A stretch of DNA of 64,000 nt from Micromussa lordhowensis (GCA_964020085.1 OZ026600.1:5292861-5356860), one strand, 5' to 3'; positions 41,106 through 51,900 are shown, numbered from the stretch's first letter. The notes: generated by a model from the letters alone, not told the origin. Numbers and translations are program-made.

Positions 41106-44100
41106 CATTATCATCCACTGGCTCGACATGTTAAAAACTTTTGACAACAAAAGTACTTCAAATGAAATTTACCAGTTACTCTTGACTGCTTCTTCTCTTC
41201 CTGTCTTGCAGCTGCTAACTTCTTTTGCAAAATATCTGTAAAAATAATTATAGTGCAAACAGTGTTAATTACATGTAAATCAAACAAACCACTCACAGTA
41301 AAACTCTGATGTATCACATATGTTCTGTACTGCTAACAAAGTGCTTTTTCGTTTTCTTGTCTTCCTTTGCTTTAGCACAATTGTGGAATTATGATCATTT
41401 TGTGTGTCAATGACAGCATTTTTGTTCTTTTGCTAAGTCTTAGGTATCTTTAAGGTAGTCCTTCACATGAGCCTTATTGGCTTGCCATATATATGCATTG
41501 ATATTTTGTAGATATATTTATAAATGGAAAATAATAAAACAAGCAATGCAAAATAATGTGGAGAGGAATTCAAGCTTTGGACTAAACAATTAATTTAATT
41601 ACATGCTATGATAAGGGAATTTTACTTTGTAGTTTACAACTCACCTTTTTCTCGCTGTCCTTCAAGTCTCACCATGGCCAGTTGCTTGTAGTGAGTATGT
41701 ACTTCTCTGTAAGCTTGTTTCCAATCGACAGCCTGACCTTGACCAAGGACTTCAATTTTTTGTGTCAAGTCAACAATTCCCTCATTGGTTCCTAAATACA
41801 ATGCAATCTATTTTAATACCTGCCACAACTCTGGTCCAAATTAAAGTGCTACTGCGACGAAATTTTTGCATTTTATTTCCCACTTTTCTGGTGTTAACTT
41901 CACATTTAGACCCTAAACTATAAGAATACATGTAAGCGTAGGTTTCTCAAATTTGACAATGTTATTCCTTGAAAACAGCGCTGCGAAAACGTAAATAATC
42001 CGTCCGCCATTGCTCGAACAACACACTGGAAAGCCTGCGAAAATCGCTACAGTGGTTTTAGTTGTGACATCATCGACTCACTTTGCGATGCGAACATCAA
42101 CAAAACAACAGAGAGAAACACGCAGTATTCGGCATGTCTTCACGCTCGAATTATCCTTCTATTTCTTCCGACGACGATTCGGAGTTAAACTTCTCCTTCC
42201 CCGAAGATCCATCAGACGATAATGGCGAAGGATATCGTTACGATGACAGTTTGTGACCGAAGAAGAGGTTGCAGCGTACGAAGAAAGATCTGCCCGTGAA
42301 GAAGAGGAACTTCAGGAGTACCGACGCCGTTTTCATATTTTGTCCCTCGAAAGCAAATTCTTGGAGACATATCTTGCATTAGAAATGAGTCTAAACAATG
42401 CATAAACACATGGCAAATTACAGAGGTGTTAAACTCGGCAAAGCGACATGCCGATAACAGCGGAAACCATGCAGACCTATGACCTCTAAAATTTGCTATA
42501 GCATAGTCTAACGGCTCAACTCCACTAAAAATTTCTCTTTATAACACAACATGAAGTGCCCTTCATAAACACGAGTGAAGCAACAAAAAGGTTGAGAGAC
42601 CGAACAGAGAGCCGTAAGTGTACAAATGTCACGAACCGTAGGAGTCATGTAGGCTAGTCAACCTCATTTTACACTGTGCGGATTAATGCGTTTTGTCACG
42701 CAGTACAATCCATCAGTGCCCAAGTCGCATTTAATTGGGCATTTCTTTTGGGAAAGTGGCATTTAATAGAGAATCAACCATTGCTGAGAGAAATATACAG
42801 AGAACCACCATTCACTTCTTACAGGAAAGGTGAAAGACATACTTGTTAAAGCTAAACTCTAAAGGTCACAGACATAAGCCCGTCAACTCCTTGTTTACCT
42901 CGCTCCATTTCCAAAATATTCCAAAGGAACACAACCTAGCAAAAGCAAAGGACCGAGAATTGTCCTGGACACTGATTTCAAAAGTTTCACACTGACTTCG
43001 AAATACTGATTAACATTTTATCACAACTTCCACGTGCATGCTCAGAACATTCAACTTATCTTTGCGTTGTAAAGTTAACAATTACTAGTAATCACAGTTC
43101 TTATACCTCAAAAGGATTATTCAAATTTGCAACCTTTATTTATCCCACGTATTGTACAGAGAGTTCAGAGAGTAAAAACCAAATCAGTTCAGTGCTACTC
43201 ACCATGTGACGACCTCGCTTCAAAAGAGGTTCCTCGATCACTGTTTTCCCAGGTTTTTTTCCAAATGGTTGGAATTATGGAAAGGAACCTTTCTTTGGCC
43301 TTCTAACAGCGCCATCCACATGGTCTGTGACCATTCAAAGGAATCTGGTGTAAAATGGTCAGAACAAACAGCGAAGCGACCATCTGGTTTGAAATGTGCA
43401 TGATGTGTGCCAACGAAAGCTTTCCATTTCGCGCGAAGAGTCTTGTCGATCGGCGACTTATGGACGGAAATTCCGGCCGATATATCAGAAGCATTACTGC
43501 ATCTTTGCACAACACAATGTCGCGAAGGCATGCCTTTACAAGAAACACGCAAAAGAAAGCTGGGGAACAATTCTTTCGAATTTTATTCCTTCTTTCCTGC
43601 GGAACCAGAACAACAACTCTCTCTCGGCATACTAAATTAGCCACGTTTGTTTAGATTTTGTTGAGTCGTTGACGTCACTTCCGTTCTCGACCCAGTTTCT
43701 TCTTCTTCGCGCGGAGTTTTGTAGTTCGAATAATGGGGGCGTTTCGATCGCGAATATACAAGGTAAATTATAATACTTCTCGTTGGAATTTTGCCTTAAG
43801 ATTTGGCAAATTTGTTACTTAGGGTAAGTACTTTCAACATCTGAGGAGAAAAGGAAAGGTGCATTTTTGGTCACAGTAGCACTTTAAATGCAAGAGATTT
43901 TGACCCTGAGTATTTTCTAAGATGACCCAAACATTTTCTGCATGCAATTAATGATGTCATACCACCCCAGGGTATGCACTAGTGTATCGGCAGGCTGCAA
44001 GTGCAATAGGCTGTAATAAAGTACATTTGCAAGTAACATCATTTCTCTAATAACGGTTCTACTTCAGGACTAAAAATAACCTAAAAATGGATCTTTAGGT

Positions 44101-47062
44101 GAGCTACAAAATAAAGCAGTTGACTGGCTTACCCAGCACAGCAATCTTATCCTTCCAAAGTCTAACATCATTTGTCAAAAATCTCCACCGGTGACAAACC
44201 TAATGATTGCAATTATATAATCAGAAAGAATAGTGGAAAACCAATGAATTAGTCTTACCAAAAAATTTTTTTTTTTACATTTTCCAAACATCTCAAAGTT
44301 CATCAAAAACACTCAAAGTCTGCTGACAGAGTATACTGCAACTAGTATTTTCTTTGGTTTCTTTTATTCTGGAAATGTGATAAAACACAAGTACTTATTT
44401 ATCTCCAACCCCTCACAATGAAACTTACCCGAGAACTTCGGCACAGACTTTGAACATTGAGATACGAAAATATGTTGAGCAGAACATGGTCTGGAACACA
44501 GTTTAAATCTGTTCGATCTCTGAGCCTAGAAAATAATAGACAATTCCAGATATAACTGTTAACAGGCAAAAATCCATTAGTTGTTTCAATTTCATGTAAC
44601 TGGACAGGGCACAACTTGGAAATCCTCTTAACCTCAGTTCCAAAAAATTACAGACTCAACAGTATTTTCCGATTATCCGCAAATACTTTAAAGAAGTAAA
44701 TAAGTACCATTATAAAAATCAGTCAATACATAACTGGAAAAAATAACATACGTAAACAAACAGTGCATGACCTTAACTTTAATAACTCTGTATTCTCTCT
44801 AATCAGCCCTGTCAAAATATTTAGTAGTAGCAGGCAGGATAAAAGAAGGATTAAGCAGTGACAGTCAGAGATGGATTTGTCACACAGTCAAGATTTAAGT
44901 GAACCCCAACATTAACTGCCAGCTGCTGCACATTTTAACAGGGATGTTTTCATGTTCTTCCACTACTCGTGGCATATCTAGATTTCCGCCCCCCCCCCCC
45001 AAAAAAAAAAAACATCCCAATAAAATAACATTACAGAGATCTGCGAAGTGTCTGAATACATCTATTTAAAGCTAACTTCATTGCTGTCACAGTAAGTTTT
45101 ATCAAGTCTGTGATGTGTCTTTCACAAAAGGGAAGAGGGGTATGAAAGTTTTATATGGGGAGGTCCAACCCCTTACCCTTGTATACACCATTTTGACAGA
45201 AAAGGTACCCCTTTCATATACCTTTAATTGAAAACATTTTCACATGCTTTCATAACTGGCTCTATGAAGAATAAGTCGCCAAAAAAGGAAATCTTCATGT
45301 TATTTTCATGCAGTGCTTGTAAACTAAATGATACAGCCATAAAGTGCGTCTGTTCAAAATATTTTACTTAAAGGCCCTTTTAAATAAATAGATGACAGAT
45401 TACCCGACCCTTTCATATACTCAACTTGTGAAATTCCTACCCTTTTACATGTATATACCTGAAGCCTTAAAAAGGTACCCCTTTCGGGTGGAGCCTCCTT
45501 GTATACATGTAGGCCATTATTATGGAGTAAACAAACCCCCCCCCACCCCCCCGCCCGCCCTCCCCTTGACCAAGTCTCCAGGGAGACATCTGATTGGTGA
45601 AGTGATTAGTTTTTCTATTTTACCTTTGAGCCAAACACTGAGCAAAGAAATTGAGACATTCATCATCGCAACACTTCACCACTTCTGCAAGAAGTTCCAC
45701 TCTTTCATGTGCCTGCCAATCATCCAGCCACTGATCAAATAACAACAAAACAAAAATATAATGATGAAAATATTTAGCTTTTTGTGCATGTCTATAAAAT
45801 GCTGTTAAATGCTGTTTAACAAAGTTAACAACAAAGAGTAACTGGTACTTCCAGTCAGCAGTATTCCTATGGTATTGCAAACTCAGTGCACTTCACCATT
45901 GTACTAGCATGTTCCAGCCTTGTGGTCCCTGGAACGCTTTGGTCAAAGGATTGAGCAGTTTCCTGCACATCTTTGGTCTATTCATCAACAACATGCGCAT
46001 ATAGAGATCTACACATGGTGGCTCAATAGAAATTGGATAGCAAAAGCATGCGAGCTACAATGTATGTTATAATGTACATGTAGATTATACCTGATGAATC
46101 TGAGAGATTTGTGATTTAAAATGATTTGACAGTTTACTCTTGCGGGGCTTCACAAGCCGGGCACCTTTGTGACCTTCCCACCACTTATCATGTTTAAATG
46201 TAACTGGTGCATGCCCATATAGCCTATCAGTATCACCAGTCCTCAGGGTGCTTTTCATTCTGCCAAGCTGTTGATGATTAAAGTTTGGGAAAAAATGTGG
46301 CGTGCTCACTCTCCGTAAAAACGGTGGAGCATGTTCATGCCGGTGGTTTTCCTCCATGTCTAAAGCTGGTTGTACAGTATGGGCCGATGCAAAGGGGGCC
46401 GATGCCATCATTGGTGAACCCCCTTCGGGGAAGACCGGTGACCCCGTCTGGCCGACAATCTCCCTGTCTGCATTGTTTCTATCACAAAAATTCATCTGAA
46501 ACCCCCCTGATTCAGACTGAAAACTGTCAGAATCCCCGTCTTTGACATTTCCTTTTTCTGTTCCCATATTTGAAGAATTAATCTGATCCATTTCCTGCGA
46601 TGTTTGAAGAGCGATCATTAGCTGTTCCGCGCTAAAACCTTGGCTAGCTTGGACTGCCGCCCCATTGACTACTGGTGCAGTTCGAACTAGTCGAGATTGC
46701 AAAAGACTTGTTGGGTACATTCCTTTCAGTCTGGCCGCAAAATCCCTGTGAAACACTGGTTCAAGCGTCGTCACTAAGGCCTGTAGCTGGCCCTTGGTAC
46801 ATTTGTCAGATACACCGCATAATAAAATCCGTTGTTGCCAAGATCTCCAGCCAGTGAACCATTCGCACACCTTCTTGCTGATTTGTTTGTGAGAGAACAA
46901 ACTGGTCACTAATTGCACATCAACAGTGCTAAGTTCCAAGCTTGGCAGTATCAACGGCTTGTGAATATTTCTGAATGCTACTCTTTTATTCTTCTTTCCT
47001 TCTTTGGACGCGTTAGCTTTAACGACCGGTAGAAAAGTCAACTCATCCCTACAGTCCGCCAT
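29134..47062 (-). CDS. F-box and WD40-repeat protein, 19 exons
   Basis: Minus-strand exons: 47062-46091, 45730-45624, 44525-44429, 44199-44133, 41791-41645, 41235-41173, 39765-39718, 38694-38450, 37160-37068, 36659-36583, 35603-35552, 35153-35085, 34812-34724, 34071-33989, 33683-33626, 33040-32959, 32269-32115, 31639-31552, 29433-29134. All junctions keep frame, giving 963 residues. Residues 57-115 hold a W-x3-W helical module (EWFTGWRSWQQRILLC). A second copy (QWLDDWQAHERVELLAEVV) lies at 325-358, followed by an F-box (VPDHVLLNIFSYLNVQSLCR, about 370-414). A charged linker follows. Seven WD40 blades run from 614 to about 890, each with GHxxxVxCLQF and GSxDxTVRxWD features. F-box proteins recruit substrates to SKP1-CUL1 ubiquitin ligases, and the WD40 propeller binds the substrate. 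The layout resembles FBXW10-like proteins. The exact orthologue is unsure. The last 70 residues after blade 7 look unstructured. Confidence 0.9.
29445..29740. mobile_element. Foldback element in the last F-box/WD40 intron
   Basis: The outer part starts TGATTGGCTGAGAGCAGG and ends ACGATTACCTACACTAAT. The core (about 29587-29716) is a hairpin with arms containing GTGTAATTAAGGAT and TTGAAAATTCT, around GTGCAATTT. It is related to the elements at 15955-16440 and near 37290-37870. Non-coding. Confidence 0.65.
29742..30756 (+). repeat. Composite repeat with nested insertion, copy 1
   Basis: The flanks (29742-29988 and 30543-30756) match the element at 54070-55255: same words GATTGTGATTGGTTTAAA, three GTTATCGGACAGTTT units, GTAGTTTAAATCAACCAATC, and a terminal hairpin with GGACTCCACTCAGTCCTATT. 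The match is interrupted exactly by the element at 29989-30538. It lies in an intron of the F-box/WD40 gene. Confidence 0.75.
29989..30538. mobile_element. Nested inverted-repeat transposon with ATTC duplication
   Basis: The ends are GCTACTTGCACAT and its inverse. The arms continue inward through GCGTTTTGGGG, GGTAACCAGTAGAA and ATGTATGGTATCATGACAAA for about 110 bases. ATTC sits on both sides (29985-29988 and 30539-30542), and the related repeat at about 55095 has the uninterrupted ATTC, which gives the empty site. An inner hairpin with arms 30126-30175 and 30241-30291 carries GCCATCTTGAATAATTGTG. No transposase is present, so it needs another element to move. Confidence 0.85.
30759..31053. 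mobile_element. MITE with GTAGGAAAAAAGATGGCG arms
   Basis: The left arm (ACTCAGTA, CACAATCC, GTAGGAAAAAAGATGGCG, GTACATTTTACC) and the inverse of the right arm match over about 70 bases with small gaps. It abuts the composite repeat on its left. Non-coding, in the same F-box/WD40 intron. Confidence 0.75.
32575..32660. repeat. Degenerate tandem repeat, GACGAGAGTT units
   Basis: About eight imperfect units of 10-11 bases resembling TCGACGAGAGTTGACGAGA follow each other. They lie in the F-box/WD40 intron between the exons at 32959 and 32269. No function is evident. Confidence 0.65.
33779..33900 (-). mobile_element. Penelope-type repeat fragment, minus strand
   Basis: Read on the minus strand it contains CCGACGAAGGGCTAACGCTC followed by GAAACGTCAGC, the same core as at 23645-23675. 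Nearby TTTTATCAACTGAGTTGATAA forms a small palindrome. It sits in an intron, in the same orientation as the host gene. See the 23620 entry for the hammerhead comparison. Confidence 0.5.
35873..36032. mobile_element. MITE ATAGACC-TTTCGATATATT, copy 2
   Basis: This is the sister of the element at 17888-18036, with the same ends (TAGACCAATTTCGATATATT), the same central pair CCTCAGTACGAGG / CCTCGTGCTGAGG and the same size. It lies in an F-box/WD40 intron. Confidence 0.8.
36315..36352. repeat. Small hairpin GTTCGCTGGC
   Basis: AAAACGTTCGCTGGC faces GCCAGCGAACTTTT across a 12-base loop. A second hairpin with TCTGTCACGCAA arms lies at about 36751-36800 in the next intron. Both are intronic and non-coding. 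Confidence 0.5.
37290..37870. mobile_element. Foldback-type repeat, interrupted copy
   Basis: ACAACTGAGAAAATTACTTC at the left faces TTTTCTCAGTTGT near 37390-37402. The phrase ATATGAGTAATCTTATGAAAGCT occurs at about 37406 and again at about 37791, followed both times by AATTAATGATTAA. The roughly 385 bases between the two occurrences look like a duplication or insertion. It is related to the elements at 15955 and 29445. Confidence 0.5.
37922..38061. mobile_element. MITE with TATAGACCC / CTGGAGGACAAA arms
   Basis: The left arm (TAGACCCAATCAGTAATAAT then CCCAATCTGGAGGACAAACAA) and the inverse of the right arm (TAGACCCATTTTAGTCAAT then CCCAAACTGGAGGACAAAACAA) match with few changes. The interior is short and non-coding. 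In an F-box/WD40 intron. Confidence 0.75.
38746..38870. repeat. Two adjacent hairpins
   Basis: CCTGCAGGGAATGATGGTTG faces CAACTACCATGATTCCCTGCAGG (38746-38834). It is followed at once by GCTGCATAGGGAGAA facing TTCTCCCTATGCAGC (38840-38869), nearly loopless. Both could be remains of small inverted-repeat transposons. Confidence 0.6.
40645..41105 (+). pseudogene. CR1/L2-like LINE C-terminus with (ATT)n tail
   Basis: The + strand reads LLLTYKALHLQSPTYIQELI then TRYSSSRTLSSSS. After a frame break it reads SRAFPVSAPELWNKLPNDIH, SCNNPSLKRKLKTYLFKNHY and a stop near 40938. This is the conserved C-terminal end of CR1/L2-clade reverse transcriptase proteins. About 125 bases of 3'UTR lead to an ATT microsatellite (41066-41105), the usual tail of this clade. 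It is 5'-truncated, frame-broken and antisense in an F-box/WD40 intron. Confidence 0.8.
42134..42405 (+). pseudogene. Acidic element-borne ORF, frameshifted
   Basis: The frame starts MSSRSNYPSISSDDDSELNF and is rich in Ser/Asp/Glu, but stops at 42254. One base out of frame it continues as FVTEEEVAAYEERSAREEEE and then RRRFHILSLESKF, ending near 42405. The join of an acidic Ser/Asp segment to a Glu-rich helix is seen in many element-associated proteins of cnidarian genomes, as I recall. No function can be assigned. Confidence 0.45.
43238..43531 (-). CDS. THAP zinc-finger protein (element-encoded)
   Basis: The start chosen is the Met of MPSRHCVVQRC. It has 97 residues. The C2CH THAP signature is visible: Cys6 and Cys11, HKSP, a Trp in KWKAFV, and CSDHFTPDSFEW. 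The domain ends near GQRKVPF, where AVPTI-like residues normally stand. THAP domains bind DNA and are common in transposases of the P, Kolobok and related groups. The protein is only the finger plus a short tail, so it is probably a truncated element protein or the first exon of one. It lies inside the TTAA-flanked element. Confidence 0.75.
   Translation of the reverse strand: MPSRHCVVQRCSNASDISAGISVHKSPIDKTLRAKWKAFVGTHHAHFKPDGRFAVCSDHFTPDSFEWSQTMWMALLEGQRKVPFHNSNHLEKNLGKQ
45130..45555. repeat. GTACCCCTTTC-rich repeat
   Basis: AAAAGGTACCCCTTTC occurs twice (about 45201 and 45472) with surrounding words TTGTATACA and CCTTTCATATAC recurring. It resembles an old dispersed repeat and ends in a C-rich run near 45537-45565. 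Non-coding, in an F-box/WD40 intron. Confidence 0.45.
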
Positions 47063-47094
47063 TTTGGCGGCATCTGTGTTATACTTTCAGTACA

Positions 47095-47107
47095 GTTCCC
47101 TAGCAAC
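47095..47107. promoter_or_regulatory. X-box-like site 33 bases upstream of the F-box/WD40 start
   Basis: GTTCCCTAGCAAC matches the RFX X-box layout (GTNRCC-N-RGYAAC) with one off base in the first half. It lies 33 bases before the start codon at 47062, the position typical of X-boxes in genes for cilia. This makes RFX control of the F-box/WD40 gene a reasonable guess. Confidence 0.4.
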
Positions 47108-47663
47108 CGTGCAGAAATCAGGAAGCTCGTCCCCAGATCTCTGCAGACGATTAATAGCCATAGTTCCAAGAAAAGTTCCAAGTAGGACTGTACTCACGAC
47201 CACCGTCAAGACTCTCCCATACAGACCTCCTGCTCGGTTAATAAGAGCTAAATATCGGCCGTGAATTATATTGTTTATCGAGCAAGCTGGCTCGATATTG
47301 ACGTTTTACTCACTCCTGGTTTCACGCGACGCGCGTGGCAACATTATCCGCGGAAGAACTGGGTACCATGTCCAAAAATAACTTAAGAGGGATTAACAGT
47401 CTTACTCTTCATCTTCTCTTTCACTGCTTTATTATGAACAATACCACGTCACATAGTGATTAGAGTTAAATATTTCAAAAAACCTGTACCGGATTATAAT
47501 ACAATTATGATACAGTACAGCTGGATTCTGTGCACTCTTATAAGCTAAAAAGCTATGTTTAATGAGAGTATATCCCAACGTTTGTCTTTGTTGAGCCGGG
47601 TGTTACATTTTAGATATTTTTTTTCGCCTGGAGGACAAATTCTTTCCAGCTTGGTGTACACAT

Positions 47664-48990
47664 TACAATGGAACCCCAGTTTCCGGACAGTTCTGTTTGT
47701 CCCGACGAAAACTTATGTAGTTCTCTCCTACATTTTAGCCCGCTTATGCGGACACGGGTTAGTGCCAACAACGGGCAGTTTTCTGTTGACGTGCTCTTTA
47801 TACAAAGATAACGTCGTTCTACGGACGTTGGTCATCTCGTGCACGGTATATGTCGTGATTACGTGCAAATCGTACCGTCAGAATATGAAAACTTTCTACA
47901 CGTTAGTGGCGCAACATGTGTGATAACATGGTCTTTCTGGTGTATCGACCCTTGTAAACCTTGGTATCAGACATTTGACAATTATAACGACTGTTACCCT
48001 TCTTCAGACGTTAAAAATCGTTCCGCATGCTTTATAAATTCTGTATGCTTTAGAAGTCTTTGTATCAATATATAAAACATGTGTCCTTGACGTCCATTCT
48101 GACCGCAGCCCGCTTAATACGTACGCCGGGATAATACGAACACTTAAGCAGCTGTCTCTGTAAAAACCACGCACTCAATTTCGCTTCAAAACTAATTGCG
48201 CCAGAAATTCTGGCAACTGAAAGGCTTTACCAAGGTTAGGATAAAAACAGATTTGGTTTGATTCGAAGTGATTTTCCAGTCGCGTTAGGAGCCATTAAAT
48301 ATTTCCAAGAGCTGTGCCCTCGTTGTCTTTTGATAAATCGCCACCCTAGGTCCGTCGCGCTCTCTCCAAAAGCATGAAATTGGCATTTTCCGTGACGCTG
48401 TTAAATATTTGATTCGCAACATAATAGGTATGAGTCTTACCCCATTTAGGGGCGGGCCATTTGACCTTTGAGGGAGAGGGTGGGTGATTTTGGAAAAAAT
48501 ACCTGCACATTCATACTTGTACCAAGAAAAATTCATCAGTGCTCACGAACTCGCTGAAAAAAACGTACACGTTCAGTGAGTCGAAAAAAGCATGTTCAGA
48601 TACGAAGAAAAATTATTATGCATACCCACGTCGCGGCAAAAGAAATTTTTAGTGCATGAAAGTGTTTCATTCGTACCTGTACCAAATCACCCCACACCCA
48701 TCCCCTCTCCTTCACCTCCTTAAGGCTTTTGTAAACACTGTATCTATTTATGGTCATGCAAATAAAGCTAGTCGTAGTTGTTGATAAATGGTCCACTCCT
48801 TACATTTCTGGATCGCTCCTAACGCGACTAGAAAGTCATGTCGGAAATCTGTTTTTATTCTAGATGTCAGTTTCAGTTGCCAGAGTTTCAGGCAAAGTTA
48901 TTTTTGATGTGAAATTGAGTGGGTGTGTTTTTTTTACAGAGACCTCTTAAGCGTGTTCCTTTGATGTCGGTATTAACCGAGTTCTACTAT
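47664..48990. mobile_element. pogo/Tigger-like non-autonomous elements
   Basis: The right edge (ending about 48988) reads on the minus strand AGTAGAACTCGGTTAATACC then GACA, the style of pogo/Tigger terminal repeats, with TATA next to it. A second such end, ATGGAACCCCAGTTTCCGGA, is at about 47668. Two inverted arms match with moderate divergence: 48135-48293 and 48808-48950 share ACTCAATTTC, CTGGCAACTGAAA, AAAAACAGATTT and GTCGCGTTAGGAGC. No transposase is seen. Boundaries and number of elements are uncertain. Confidence 0.5.
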
Positions 48991-48999
48991 ATAAGAAAT

Positions 49000-51900
49000 G
49001 TTGTGACGTAAATCCATTTGAATCAAACACACGAAAGGCAAGTTCCACGCGCTTCACTGTGTGTTTTAAAAACTCCAGTTATAGAGGTCTTCCGACAGAA
49101 AAGGAGTGATATTTTTTTTTTACTGAAATACCTGTCGAGGCGTCGACACTTAACTGAGGACCTTAACTGGTTCAAGTGTCTCAAAGTCTCATATACTGCC
49201 TTATCAATCCTCAAGTTATTTCTAAACCGAGAAATGAGGAAATAGTGCAATGGCTGAAAATTCAAGCGTGACAGGCCAAACATTGCGGCACGTTTTTGAA
49301 CATCACTGACCACCAAAATAAACTCCTTAAAGTTGGCATCTTTGCTGCTCGCTCAGTATTGCTTCGATCAGGTCCAGTGCGGCATGGAAAATGAAAAATG
49401 CCAGAAATGCTGTGTCATAGAATGGCAGTAGCTACTGCAAATTCCGTAGTGTTGACATTGTTTTCAGTAATTCTTTCAATGTATGCAGTATTTTAAGGGG
49501 CGTAGAATTCGCTTATTGTCTTCACTGAACCCTAAGACATACGCAGCCGATTGGAGACAGGTCTGGGATCAGAAGGACGGGTGAGACATGACAATTTTGT
49601 CACCTTCGTTGACTAAAAAGCCCCAAACCTTGGATGTTTAGTTAGCACGTTAATTTAACGATGTTTTTAAACTGACTACGCTACTGAAGTAAGCGTCAAC
49701 AAATCTCGTAATGGCTAAAGTCACACGTATAAGTGTGCTGGTAGTCTTATATGGCAGCGGGGCTTGAAGAGGTGGCTTACAGTAAAACCAACCGCCACAA
49801 GTTTCGCGTGGGCGAAAGAGGGCTTATCTGAGGAATGTAAGTGACAACTTGCTGCAACAAACACGCCAAACACTGAAAAACTTGCACCACAATTTACAAT
49901 CTCTGTAAAACACTTCCGACACGTAATTAGTTACGTCACTTAAGTAGACTTAAGTTAGTTTCTTTTCATTGTAATATTTGGTAGCCGCAGAAAGAATGGG
50001 TTACTGATTGACGCCAATACTGAAAAACAGGAGCGAGTAGAACTGATTTATGAACGTTTTCATGAATTCTTCTGTAATTTTTGTTGTAAATTTAATACTT
50101 CTGCTAGCTTTATGCCTTAAGAGCGCTACTACCTTATCCCATAGTTGCACCACTCAATCTCCAACGCCTCCAACAGACTAGTCTCTCCACACAACGCGAG
50201 AAAAAAGTCTCCAATTTTCTCGCTTTTTATAGTAGGAAAAACAAGGTTTAGTTACTGTCTATTAACGGGAAAGAATAAAGACGAGATGACCAGGTCTTCT
50301 GGTCTAATCTAGAACAATCATGCCTAACGGATCAACACTAGATGATGTAATACAAAAATATTTGAACGAGGGTTCAACTCACGCGGAATAAGAGAGTTGA
50401 AAGTTTTGAAAGTCGCACAGCTTTGATAAATGTGCTCACAAACAATTGTAAAAAATTAAAATCATCTGACTTAAATTCATAGTTGGACCCGACATTTGGA
50501 AGCAGAAATGTTAATGCATAACACCATATTATTCAGTTTTTTCCATCCCCAAAAAACCGTACTGTAGTTGTCTTAGTCACTTCTTCATTTATAGCTGAAA
50601 TTCCCGCGATCACCTGACACAGGATTTGCATTTTTTTATGGTATCCGAAACGTCTTAACTCGAATTTGTGTCATTTTCTTCAAAGAAGCAATTGTCGGTT
50701 TGCCAAATGGTTAACCTAAAATACCAGAACTTCCTTGATATATTGAGCGACGGCTTACGAATCGTGCTAAGTACTCGAACTCCTAGCCTTCTGTTTCTGA
50801 TTCCTTGCCATTTACATGGTAGCAGTGCTGTTATCAATCAGGTATTTTTTTCCAATTATCTACATATCAAAATCATTATCCAGTTCTGCAACAGAATGAT
50901 GAGTTTGAGTAGCCGACTCAATGGGAACTCTTATTGCTGTAAAGGCACCACTCGGAAACCGACAAGTGCTTTTACGTGTAAAGTTTTCGTCAATACGGTC
51001 TGGATCACTAGCTTTGACTCGGGGTGGGGGCTAAAATGGCCACCTCACCTGCATATTGCTTAGGTTGTTACGTTCCGCAGTTCAAGGGTGTTTTTCCCAT
51101 TCGCATACATGTTTTTAAATTGACTTCTTTGTGATCTGGGGTATTCTGGCGGGTTTTAAATGAGTACGTAGCGGTTTATTAAACAATCATCTCTAAACGG
51201 TCCTAAAACAACTTTGCTAGGATGTCCAGTGAGTAAAAGTCTTTTAATGATGAGAATTGCTCACACTTCGTTTTCCAGGCATGCTACCACTAAATATTCT
51301 CAGTGACGTCACATAATTACGTAATCAAAAACCAGAAGCATTTCAGTCTTATTCATTTACGGTTCGACAGGACCTGAAAATTAAAATATAGCATTGTACT
51401 GAAAGAGCAACAGCAGCTAACCAACCACAGATCTAGTCGTCCTACGGCGTCAGGGCCAAAATAGCACTCAGATGGACTGAACACATGACTTTATAACAAC
51501 TGAATAAATTCGTAGAAGTGACATAAAATTTTAATTTGGAATATAATCGGCTGTTGTTTTGGCGGGAGACATATCCGGCTGCCTGACGTGAAGGAGGAGC
51601 TTAATGAGAACCGAAATGTTCTTCTAATCACCAGAATGGAGGACATATAACTGATGGAGTTTTAAAATTGGGGTTGAGGATTAAGCCCGTCTTTGTTAAC
51701 TGTTGTATTAGATGAGGCACCATGAGGGATCACTGTCAGTGATTACGTAACAGCTCCTATATGTATCAAGAAATGGACGATGCGTTCTCCCGTGCATGTA
51801 GTTTGGAGTGCCTCTTATCTGCGCAGGAAATAACAAGATAAGTGATCAAGTGTCAATCAATTAGGCACTAATCACGCTATTCTTCAGCGACACTCGACTG

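Larger units (their letters stand above)
41841..43887. mobile_element. Kolobok-like DNA transposon with THAP gene
   Basis: TTAA stands at both edges (41841-41844 and 43884-43887). Inside are inverted ends AGTGCTACTGCGAC and AGTGCTACTGTGAC, followed by similar A/T-rich text and GCA. TTAA duplication combined with a THAP-domain gene is known for the Kolobok superfamily. piggyBac also uses TTAA but does not carry THAP. The element holds two small coding remnants facing each other and no complete transposase. The whole element is inserted in intron 4 of the F-box/WD40 gene. Confidence 0.75.

Noticed and set aside
46285..46857. Open frames on the + strand opposite F-box/WD40 exon 1
   Set aside because: They are antisense shadows of a long real exon with intact splice phases.
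50668..51063. 131-residue open frame on the + strand
   Set aside because: No motif, no splice context, and the complementary strand is equally open.
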